A stretch of DNA of 64,000 nucleotides, taken from the NCBI GenBank assembly GCA_038025085.1, contig CM076153.1, positions 22,047,001 through 22,111,000 of the forward strand. Direction: 5' to 3'. Within the stretch, counting starts at the first letter, position 1; each line of letters opens with the position of its first letter. Of the stretch, positions 31,279-40,981 are shown piece by piece. The position numbers and the translations under genes are program-made. The notes beneath the pieces were generated by a model. The model was not told the DNA's origin. It made no database searches and saw only the letters and a program-made list of their open reading frames with translations. This stretch comes from Tetragonia tetragonoides (Eukaryota > Streptophyta > Magnoliopsida > Caryophyllales > Aizoaceae).

Positions 31279-33991
31279 ATGGCATCATCACCATCAACCT
31301 CAAACACTACATTTACATATGCTCAAAATAATTGGGTACCAATATTCACTGGGGAGAAATATGATTATTGGAGTATTCAAATGAGGACCTTGCTAATGGC
31401 ACAAGGCCTCTGGGATTTGGTACAAAATGGGTACCAAGCACCAAAAGATGTTAACGAATTAGCATCTTGGGATGAAAATAAAAGAAAACAATATGAAGAA
31501 GATCACGGGACTCTGCTGCACTATCGGTCATCCATCGGGGAGTTGCAGAAACAATCTTCCCAAGAATTATGGCTGCAACAACGGCCAAGGAGGCTTGGAG
31601 TAATCTACAAAAAGAGTTTAAGGGCTCCGATAAGGTAATTGTCATTAAACTTCAATCTCTTTGGAAGGATTTTGATACATTATTAATGTCGGAAGGAGAA
31701 ACAATTCAAGCATTCTTTACCCGTGTCTCTAATATCACTAATCAAATTCGTAGCTATGGAGACACCATTCAAGATCTAAAAATCATACAAAAAATATTAA
31801 GAAGCCTTCCGGCAAAATTTGATCATGTTGTGGCTGCAATAGAGGAGTCTAAAGATTTATCTACGCTAACCTTAACTGAACTAATGGGTTCACTCCATGC
31901 ACATGAAGAGAGAATGCGTAGATTTGAAGATGACCCACTAGAACAGGCTTTCCAAGCCAAATTGAAATTCTCTTATAATAGAGAAAATAAAAATCAATAT
32001 AGCCACGGTAAAAATTTCCAACAAAAAAGAGGAACATCAAATAACCGTGGTAGGAGGAGAGATGATTATAGAAATCATGGGGACCGAGAAAACATTCAAT
32101 CGAGTTCCTATTGCAAATTATGCAAGAAAAATAATCACGACACAAAAGATTGCCGGTTTAAATGCAAAAAATGCAAAAGACACACCCATCTTGAAAAAGA
32201 TTGTTGGTTCCGGCAAAAAGATGAGGCTAATTTCACAGAGAAAAATGACCATTCTAATCAATTGTTTTATTCTTGTCTAAATGCCCACCAAGAATCCTCT
32301 GATATTTGGTATTTAGATAGTAGTTGTTCAAACCACATGACAAGCGATAAAAAAAGCGTTTGTCAAATTTGATGAAAATGTTAAATCTCAAATTACTCTT
32401 GGTGATGGAAGATCTCAAGATGTAGCAGGGAAAGGGACAATCGCCGTTAAAACTGAAAACGGCTCATCCAAAATCATTGATGATGTTTTATATGTCCCGG
32501 GCCTTGCTCAAAATCTACTAAGTGTGGGCCAGTTAGTCCAAAGAGGCTACATGGTTAAATTTGATGAGGATAAATGTATCATATATGACAAGAAAAAGGG
32601 TCAATTAGTCACAACAGTAAAAATGGCCTCAAATAAAATATTTCCATTAAGAATGCCACTAAAGCAAAAAGTTGCTTTCAATTGCACAAGTGATGATTCT
32701 ACATTGTGGCATTGGAGATTCGGGCACTTACACTACAAGAGTCTAAAACTCTTAAATCAAAAGGAAATGGTGATTGGCCTTCCCCCAATAAATGATGAAA
32801 AGAAAATATGTGAAGGTTGTATTTATGGAGAAATGCATAGATTGCCATTTCCTAAGACGTCTTGGAGGGCCAAGGCTCCGTTAGAGCTTGTTCATGCAGA
32901 TATTTGGGGCCCAGCCAAGAACAACTCTATTGGCGGTAGAAGATATTTTCTTCTATTTGTGGATGACTATACCCGCATGATGTGGGTATATTTCTTAAAG
33001 TATAAATAAGAGGCATTCTCATTCTTTGTCCAATTCAAGGCTCTCATGGAAAAACAAAGTGGACATCCTCTTAAAACTCTTAGAACAGATCGTGGAGGAG
33101 AATTCACAAGCACTAGATTCCTTAGCTTTTGTAAGAAGCATGGAATCAGAAGAGAACTAACCGTAAGATGCACACCTCAACAAAATGGTGTAGCGGAAAG
33201 AAAAAATAGAACAATTGCAGAAATGGCCCGCAGCATGCTACAAGCAAAGAATTTGCCCAAATACTTTTGGGCTGAAGCTGTCCATACAGCTGTTTATATT
33301 CTAAACAGATCTCCAACAAAGGCGGTTCAGGATATGACACCCTACTAGGCTTGGTACAAAAGAAAGCCCGTAATTGAGCACCTTAGAATTTTTGGGTGCG
33401 TTGCCTATTCCCACATTCCAAAGGAGAACCGAGAAAAAATGGATGAAAAGGGAGAAAAATGTATCTTTATTGGATACAGTGATGAATCAAAAGGATACCG
33501 CCTCTACAAGCCTGAGTCCAAGAAGTTGATCATTTCAAGAGACGTCATATTCGATGAAGTTGCAGAATGGAGATGGACAGAACACGCTCCGCAGCCAGCC
33601 ATAGAAGAATATTCTCCATCTAGCTCTTCTCAGGGAGTTCGTGATCAAGGAGAAGCACCTTCATCTCCGAGGATTCCAACAGGCCCGAACTCACCAAATT
33701 CATAATTCTCCTCAACCAGTGCGCCGCTCACAACGAGATCGTCACCCTCCGACTTACTTGGAAGATTATCGATGCAATCAAACAACCACGGAATTTGCAT
33801 TATTTGCCAGTGAGCCACAAAACTTCCAAGAAGCAGCAAAAGAAGATAAATGGATCGAAGCCATGACCGAGGAGATCAGAATGATCGAGAAGAATGACAC
33901 AGAGCAACTCGAAGACATATTTACCAAGGCATTACCACCAAAAAAAATTCATGCACTTCAGAGAACAACTTGGAGTTCAAGATTTTTCTAG
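31279..33991 (+). pseudogene. copia gag-pol remnant
   Basis: Gag starts MASSPSTSNTTFTYAQ, with a frameshift near 31520. Two zinc knuckles follow (CKLCKKNNHDTKDC and CKKCKRHTHLEKDC). The protease site reads WYLDSSCSNHM where DSG is expected. A seven-base A run near 32348 shifts the frame. Integrase has the HHCC finger (WHWRFGHLH to CEGC) and DDE motifs (HADIWGP, RTDRGGEF, AERKNRTIAEM), with stops at 33007-33009 and 33346-33348. The frame from 33641 (broken near 33700) carries the RT lead-in and then fuses to the C-terminal RNase H tail. Almost all of RT and RNase H is absent. Confidence 0.9.
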
Positions 33992-34002
33992 ATTAGGGGG
34001 AG
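33991..34002 (+). promoter_or_regulatory. Polypurine tract of the copia element
   Basis: GATTAGGGGGAG immediately before the 3' LTR. Confidence 0.85.
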
Positions 34003-34327
34003 TGTTAGAATAATCTAGAAAAATCATGTAAACAATATCTAAGCTTAGTGCCTAGAAAGATCTAGATTAATACCTACCTAGACACATCTAGAATAATGTC
34101 TACCTACAAATATCTAGAATAATAGTCTAGGATAATTATGAAGAAGACTCTAGACATAGAAAGATCTAGAGTATTGTCTACCACCCTACACCACTATAAA
34201 TAGGGGTGATGTAAAGCATTTTGTGCATCAAGCAATACAATCATCTTTCCACATCTCTCTTAGCATTCATCTCTCTTCCTCCAACATACAATTACCTAGC
34301 CTAATATCCTACATCAAAAACCTAACA
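34003..34327 (+). repeat. 3' LTR of the copia element
   Basis: Same length (325 bp) as the 5' LTR. Visible changes are GTCTACC for GTATACC, TACAAAT for TAGAAAT, and AGTATTG for AGAATTG. Confidence 0.95.
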
Positions 34328-34739
34328 CCCGGCGACAACATGTATATCGATTGCCAGAATGCTCCCTAACTTCGCATTTCTTGAAGGCGGGTCAGAGAGA
34401 TAAAGAGGCAAAGGAGGCTGAGCATCGTTGATTTATGGCCATGATACGATTTGTAGTCAGAGAAGAAAGATGTGAAATTGTACACCCTAAATATCAACCT
34501 CCATAGATGTCGAGATCAACGTTTCTCTCTCGTATCTCATATGTGAGAGAGAAGATGAACAGTTAAATACACTGCCACGTCATCAAAAACTAACGATAGT
34601 TTAACAATCATTCCACTGGGTCTAGTATTAGCACCCGTCAAACAACGTGGGATTATTGTGGAAAATTTAGTGAGTTGGGATTATTTTGGGCACATGACCC
34701 AAACTTGGGATTATTTGAAGCAAATTATCCTTGTTTTAT

Positions 34740-37200
34740 TTAGAACTGCAGTACTATATGCAGATTAGTATACCCTGGTTATTAAGTAAAACAAGCATGA
34801 ATGCTCCAATTCGCGCTTTCCTTTTCAAAACCCCAGCCAAATAACCACGATCCCCCACCCAAATAAGCAAAAACAAAAAAATACCCTACCACGACCCTAA
34901 AATTTTCTTCAAAAAAACCAAGGAGCCCTAGACTAGAGAACTTGTCCAGTTGTCCCCATCACGTTTGGCCTCCTCTCACAGGCGACCCGCTCTCGAGCGG
35001 CGACGCAATTTCTCTCCCCGCGCTCTCCTCTCATCAGTGACGCACCAGAATTCTACTAGAGGCATACGAAATAGTAAGTATTCTCTCATGAACTGATGTT
35101 TTGGGTGCCCATCTTTTTAGCTTACTCTGTTTATAGTCGAAACATGCTCTTTTTAGTTTGCAAGTTTTGCCCAGAGAATTCAGACTTTCTTTCGGGATTC
35201 CCTGGTCACCGAGGCTGCCTGTTGATCTGCTCAACCTGAATTCTGCTCTCTCAGTCTTAGTATTCATCGGGCTCGGTATTATTCTTTCTTTTTCATTATC
35301 TCCTTGATTTCTAGGGTTTCCAATTATGTATGTCAAAATCAAAATCGAGCTCTGCATACTGTAGATGTGTTTAATTTCGTTTTTTTTTTTTTTTTTTTGT
35401 GTAAATTTTTACTGAAGTGCTATGATTTTGCTTTGGTGAAGAAATGTTGAATTGTGAACAAACTGGTTTGAATTGAAGCAATATAGATGCACTTTAGGGG
35501 TTTTGATGAGGTTATAGGTTGAATTATGAGAGTTTCTGTATGGAATCGGAAAATAGTTAAGTGTGATTAGAAGGTGCCTATTGATGGGGAGCTCTGCGCA
35601 AAAAATTGGTTGGAATTTGGGATCTTTGATTTGATTGTGTAGCATAGTGATATGATTTTCTGGAGATATTTGTTGTTACATTATGAACTATAGGGTTGTA
35701 GGGACAAGTCACAAATTTGTTTAAACTCCCATACAATCCTGTGCACTTTCTGATAATTTCCTAAAGTCATAATTAGCAAACTGTAAGCACAGATTTCCCA
35801 AACCTAGAAAAAATATTACTATATGAAAATTAACTGACATAAACTTCTCAAGACAAGATAAGAGATATTTGATAAATGATTACAAGAATCAAACACACAT
35901 AACTACTACCACTAGCTTCAACCATCTATATATGAAGTTGTCTACCTGTTTGAACAATAAGGAGGAGGGAACTCTGTGATCTAAACTGAATGTTGATATG
36001 CAAGTGTTCGAATGAGTTTAATCGTCTAGTTGGGTTATCTACTAGTGAGTTAGACAAATTTATTCAATGTTTACATGATGTGTTCTTATAAGAGGTAAAA
36101 TCTGAATCTCTGTTCTGGTTCCATCAGTTTCAGACTCTTATTGGCCCCTGTTTTTCACATACCCTTATTGATTATAGGCCTGCCTTTCCAGCATGTTTAT
36201 GTGTTTCTAGTGTCCTTGACCGGTAATTAATCAAGATCATAAAACTTGAACTTCAAAGCCATTGTTTAGTACTTTGTTTTTAGATCTCAAAATTCATAAA
36301 AAGTGGAACTGTTTTCTCCTGTCAAAATTCAGACCTGCTGTCCATCTTCGTTCATCTTATGTAGACTTATTCTTGCATATTAATTGGGTGAAATTCAATT
36401 ATTATAAGTATACTATGCGTGTAGCAAATGTCATCCAGTTTGGTAAAGTGTATGTGAGCTAAAATGATGATTTTGCCATATTATTGTACTACAAACTGCT
36501 TCTGAATTCAGACCTGAAACTTGCCTATTTAGCCTTGAATTCTACTTGTTATAATGCTGTAAACTTCATGTTCACGCAACATATGTATGGTAGTAACAAT
36601 ACAGATCGTTTAGGCCTTGTTTACAGCATGTTAGAAGGTGTTATTACCCATGTATGTGAATAGAATCAAATATGAAATTTCAGATCAGAGTTTTACATTT
36701 AAGACTGCTTTTTGAGTATGCTGAGGTTGAAATTACAATGCTGAGTGACTGCACTAAATAGTGAAACAAAGCAGTACCTAGGATGAACTTTTATGTGCTT
36801 TAAGAATCCATTAAATTGGATTATTAAAGATTCATAAACAATTGAAATTATTGTTTATGAATCTTTAATAATCCAATTTAATCATAATTAAAGTGCTAGT
36901 AGAGTCCAGCTGCTACGGGTGAGACGTAAATGCTTCTTAACTTTTTATCTCTCGTAAGCTTACCCTCAAATCTTTTCTCGTGCCTTATTGTTCATCCATG
37001 ATCGCATATTTCACTAGTGCATCACTCATAGTTGAAAATGACCAACTTTTTGTCAAGTCCTCCTCGAAAGGACCCTTCTACGAAATTCAAAATTCGTTCT
37101 TTCTCGCTCGTCGAGGGGATATGTATCTATTTACATGCCTAAATCCGCGTCGGAGTTCCTTATTACAAATCTAGACTCATTTTTCGGCTGAACAGTTCAA
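34740..37200. other. No protein gene; possible transcribed leader region
   Basis: From 34900 to 35073 the DNA is GC-richer (CTCTCACAGGCGACCCGCTC, CTCCCCGCGCTCTCCTC) and looks like a plant 5' UTR exon ending in a GTAAGT donor at 35074. A possible acceptor (TTATTAACAG) is at 38044. No ATG-led coding exon could be joined, so a non-coding transcript or a divergent UTR is only a possibility. The rest is AT-rich, with the hairpin at 36810-36882 listed separately. Confidence 0.25.
36810..36882. repeat. Perfect long hairpin, 33-bp arms, 7-base loop
   Basis: The left arm 36810-36842 is exactly complementary to the right arm 36850-36882, with loop TGAAATT. The arm contains TTGGATTATTAAAGATTCAT. No target duplication was recognised. 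Confidence 0.9.
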
Positions 37201-37204
37201 CTTA

Positions 37205-37481
37205 GGACCCGTTTGGTCTACCTTCTCCTCCCAAATTTGTTCTTACTCACTCACTTTCATCCACTCCCTTCTCCATTTCCAACTTCTAACAAGTTGAAAT
37301 AAAGCTACAATTGGACTAGAAGGAAAAGTTACAAATTATAGCTTCTCCTTCTCCTTCCACTTCTAGCTTTATTTCAAGCTCTAGAAATTGGAGGTAGAGG
37401 TGGAAGTGGATGAAAATGGGGTGAACAAGAACAAATTTGGGAGGAGAAGTTGAATTTGTGAGGGCTAGGCCAAACGGGCCC
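37205..37481. mobile_element. Tourist-like (PIF/Harbinger) MITE
   Basis: The ends GGACCCGTTTGGTCTA and, reverse-complemented, GGGCCCGTTTGGCCTA form the inverted repeat. TTA duplications are at 37202-37204 and 37482-37484. Subterminal CTTCTCCTCCCAAATTTGTT is also inverted. Length 277 bp. Confidence 0.85.
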
Positions 37482-37484
37482 TTA

Positions 37485-39361
37485 GTGTCCACCATAACCT
37501 TATATTTAATCTATTAGGTGTAAACATGCAAATTTTGTATTAATAATTATATTTACATAACTTGTCAAAGTTATTAGGTGTATTTCATCAGATTTTTCCT
37601 TTTTTTTTTTTTTTTTTTTTACATATTCTAGATTCAATCCATACCCTTTGTATATGGGTATCTGTTTTTCTATTTATTCAAACGAATGATACTAGGAGTG
37701 TGTGAAAGGGTTTTAAAAAATCAAAGTGTGAACCCTTAATTTCTCTGTGCATAAAAACAATTTCTTTATATTCGAAGATTTGTTACTCTTATAATTATTG
37801 CTCTTATATATACTAAGATTATCTTAAATAAGTTTTGTATTTAAGGGTGATCTCAAAGAAAAAGAGAAAAGAGTATCATAATTACTATCTAAAACAAATA
37901 TAGTAGATACACTTTTACATTGTAAATCTTTATATTTTTCACAAATCAATAATTAAATTGTGTGAACTTTGACATTATAGTAAAAAAAATGTTAAGGTTT
38001 TGTTGGGAGGAAGGTCGAATGGAGTAATTTGTTTTTATTAACAGGTCAAGACTATTGCCCAGCGTCCTGCCTGTAAGAAACTATAATTGACTGATGAGTT
38101 GCAAAGTTGAACAAAAGAAGGCAAGGCTAAGGGAGGAATTAAGCAAAGTAGCTTCTTCGAAACAAAGTATTAGTTGGAAAATTGCAATGATTTGTAATTT
38201 GTCCATTCTAATATATCTTAATTTGATCAATAGAAATAAAAGGGATTAATGAAAATCTTTTCTTTTTTATATTTATATTATTGTTCTAATTTATATTGCA
38301 AAGTAAAGTACAGAGGATTACTATTAGTTGGAATTAATTAACCAATCTAATAATAATTAGCAGAGTCCTTAAGGTTTCTCCACAACTGTTTTGGATCTCT
38401 CATCATTCCTAATTTATCAACTTAATGTAATTTGGAAGAACACACACCCAAACCCAACATATCAAATTTAAAATTACAATTGCTTCCAACAATTAATCAA
38501 CTAACTTAATTCACTGTAGGAGGTAAGATGAAAACTTGAGACATGTTTGAATCAAGTAGGTATAAAAATTCAAATATAGTTTTTGCTGACAAATCTAGCT
38601 TATATCCTTGTTGATAAATCAACATTTTAATTTCAAATATTATTTGAAAATTCAAATATAGTCATATAAACAACTGAGCCAAATTAAAGTCTAGGCCTCA
38701 ACTTGAACAAGATAATTTATATACACATAGAATTTTATAGATGCACCTCATAAAACAAAATAAGTATAGTTGCATTACACCTAATAAAATAAGAAAAGTT
38801 ATAATGGACACACCAAATCAAATTTTCGACCATTAATGACTTTGTAGGAACGGTTTGCCCCAATTTCACAAATTCATTTTCAAATTAAAAAATCGGTTCA
38901 CATGTCACCAATATAAGATTACTCGCATGTACATCATTGGATTAAATAAAGACAATGTTAACCTCCCATCAACACCATTCATACGGGTCCCGTATTATTC
39001 AAATTGGAGGGAAAGTTTTTATTGGCATTAATTAGTAAAGAAACCATTATAAAACCAACTTACAATAAAATGGGGTCATTGTTTAAAAATACAGAGCTTA
39101 CTTATTATGATATGAATAGTGACAAGTTTTTGTGCTTTCATAAAATAGTATGGAAAGGAAAGGAAACAAAAACAATGCAAAGAGCCCAAATTAGTCCAAG
39201 CAGTAAGAGTCAAAGAGAAGGGCATAGCATCCATTGGATAAGAGAGAAATCTAAGCACAAGATCATGATTTGGCAGATAGGATAAGGAGAAGAACTTGGA
39301 TCAAAGAAAACAATACACACTTTTAACAGCACAACAACCATCTCTTCACTGTATCAGCATC
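37485..39361. other. Intergenic region before the PsbP-like gene
   Basis: AT-rich with a 22-base T run near 37599. No coding ORF is supported; the 39004-39285 frame overlaps the presumed promoter and leader and shows no domain. Confidence 0.5.
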
Positions 39362-40108
39362 ATGGCCACCCTATTCTCACCTTCTGCAGTTCTCTCCACC
39401 TCCACATCCACTTCAACAACCCCTCCTAAACCAACCCAAACTCCAACCTTAACCAAGACCCAGCTAGCCATCCCACCATCCAAGCTACCCTTAACCAATT
39501 TAACTACCAGTTTAACCGCTGTTGCCGCTGCTGCCGCCATTATCCTCTCCACAACGCCGCCATCATTTGCGGATGATTCTCAAACTACATACAACATTTA
39601 CTACGGCACTGCTGCGAGTGCTGCCAATTACGGAGGTTATGGTGGCAATTCGAACAAGAAAGATTCAGCAGAGTACATATATGATATCCCTGCTGGTTGG
39701 AAAGAGAGACTAGTATCAAAAGTTGAGAAGGGTACCAATGGAACAGACAGCGAGTTCTTCAACCCGAAGAAGAAGACCGAGCGAGAGTACCTCACTTATC
39801 TTGCAGGTATTAGGCAATTGGCTCCTAAAGAAGTGATCCTCAATAACTTAGCACTGTCAGATGTGAACCTGCAAGATCAAATTGCTAGTGCAGACTCAGT
39901 GACTTCAGAAGAGAGGAAAGATGATAAGGGGCAGATTTACTATGATTATGAGATTGATGGGGTTGGTTCACACAGTTTGATATCAGTAACATGTGCTAAG
40001 AACAAGCTATACGCGCATTTTGTTAGCGCGCCAACTCCTGAATGGAATCGGGATCAAGATATGCTAAGGCACGTCCACCAGTCATTTAAGACTGTCGGAT
40101 CATTCTAG
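39362..40108 (+). CDS. Thylakoid lumenal PsbP-like protein (19 kDa class)
   Basis: Single-exon, 248 aa from the ATG at 39362 (MATLFSPSAVLS). An upstream in-frame ATG at 39296 would add 22 residues that do not look like a transit peptide, so the later start is preferred. Residues 1 to about 76 are Ser/Thr/Pro-rich, then hydrophobic and Ala-rich, ending PSFA before DDSQT: a bipartite chloroplast and thylakoid-lumen signal with an AxA-like cleavage site and no twin Arg. The rest has the PsbP/Mog1 fold features: YIYDIPAGWKERLVSK, KKKTEREYLTYLAGI, QIYYDYEIDGVGSHSL and a C-terminal HVHQSFKTVGSF. Such proteins act in the lumen with photosystem complexes; the exact role of this branch is not settled. 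The match to the lumenal 19-kDa group is from memory. Confidence 0.85.
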   Translation: MATLFSPSAVLSTSTSTSTTPPKPTQTPTLTKTQLAIPPSKLPLTNLTTSLTAVAAAAAIILSTTPPSFADDSQTTYNIYYGTAASAANYGGYGGNSNKKDSAEYIYDIPAGWKERLVSKVEKGTNGTDSEFFNPKKKTEREYLTYLAGIRQLAPKEVILNNLALSDVNLQDQIASADSVTSEERKDDKGQIYYDYEIDGVGSHSLISVTCAKNKLYAHFVSAPTPEWNRDQDMLRHVHQSFKTVGSF

Positions 40109-40455
40109 ATAATGTGTATGATTGTCATTGTTAGAGATGACAAGAGGCATATATTAGAATGTTTTGAATGAACTGGATTTCTTGATCTATGTAAAGGAAA
40201 ATTCTTTCTCGTATAAAACATACTGAGTGCTTGAAATGAGAGCTATTCGATAAAGGACTTTTATTACTCACATTCTTCTTGTTGTACTTGTCTCACATTT
40301 CCTTTCTCTTTTCTGTTGGCATTCACTGAGAGAAAAAATGGTTTCAGGAATAGAATAACTGAAGTCTAAGGAGCAGTTTCCCAATCAACAAACATAAGGC
40401 AAGAAGATTGACACAAATAACAAGATGTTGCAATAAAAAAAAGGAATTAGATCAC
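40109..40455. other. 3' region of the PsbP-like gene and a decayed tandem copy of a small ORF
   Basis: The minus strand of about 40428-40262 aligns with the small ORF at 40620-40456 over most of its length (shared blocks TCTTGCC, TCAGTTATT, TGAAACCATT, GACAAGT). It lacks the start codon and is broken by stops and frameshifts. Confidence 0.5.
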
Positions 40456-40620
40456 TTACACTCTCCTTGAAGCACTTGTCTGGCCACCTTCCCTTCCAAT
40501 ATAATGGTAACTAGTAACATTCTTGGCGAGGGAGAATGGTTTCAAAAATAACTGAGCTCCAAGGAGGTATGCAATCAATATCACACATAGGGCAAGAAAT
40601 ATGACATAGTTAGAAGACAT
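40456..40620 (-). CDS. Small ORF, 54 aa, hydrophobic N-terminus
   Basis: The minus-strand frame begins MSSNYVIFLALCVILIAYLL and ends GGQTSASRRV followed by TAA. The first 25 residues form one strong hydrophobic segment (signal peptide or membrane anchor). The remaining 29 are polar with GREGG and a basic end. This layout fits a small secreted or membrane peptide, but I do not recognise a family. A degenerate tandem copy lies just downstream on the same strand, so the sequence has duplicated as a unit. Expression is unknown, and it might be the last exon of a longer gene or a fragment. Confidence 0.4.
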   Translation of the reverse strand: MSSNYVIFLALCVILIAYLLGAQLFLKPFSLAKNVTSYHYIGREGGQTSASRRV

Positions 40621-40981
40621 TTTGAGCATAAAAGTATATGAGAGGAAGAAACCAAGGAAAAGGGATTCAAAATAATGATGAAAATTGACAATGCTCTGTA
40701 GTTAATACCTTCACACACTCTGAGCAGCATAAGAATTGTAGTCCTATAACTCTTAATCAGATAGATAACTGCACAAAATGCTGAGCACCGCTTGAATGAT
40801 AAAGAATCAAATTGAAGCGTTTCACAAATTTATAAAAAGCTCATAGATAGTTTCATTTCAAAATGTACTTAGCTGCAGAGTACAGTAGGAGCTGCAACGA
40901 AACTGAATATGGACATATATAGGACGCTAAGTGACAGATATAAGTAAGACATTTACATGTATTAATTGGTGTCTACAAGAT

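Larger units (their letters stand above)
30868..34327 (+). mobile_element. Ty1/copia retrotransposon with RT and RNase H deleted
   Basis: 325-bp LTRs (30868-31192 and 34003-34327) differ at only about three positions, so the insertion is young. The target duplication CCCGG is at 30863-30867 and 34328-34332. The interior gives gag, protease and integrase in copia order. It then jumps from the start of the RT region (EEIRMIEKNDT) to the end of RNase H (EQLEDIFTKALP). The element is 3.46 kb where family members are usually near 5 kb. Lineage is not assigned with confidence; the gag start (FTGEKYDYWSIQM) is compatible with a Tork-like group. Confidence 0.93.
30229..34730. mobile_element. Non-autonomous Mutator-like element, split by a copia insertion
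   Basis: Terminal inverted repeats of about 115 bp (30229-30343 and 34616-34730) start GGATTATTTGCTTCAAATAA and GGATAATTTGCTTCAAATAA and share several AATAATCCCA units. A 9-bp target duplication TTGTTTTAT flanks it (30220-30228 and 34731-34739), as expected for Mutator. Removing the copia element at 30868-34327 plus one copy of its duplication leaves about 1.04 kb. The interior holds no transposase. A short frame (30616-30849, KLTEAGKARVLEF) is present, and I cannot say whether it is captured host sequence. Confidence 0.9.
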
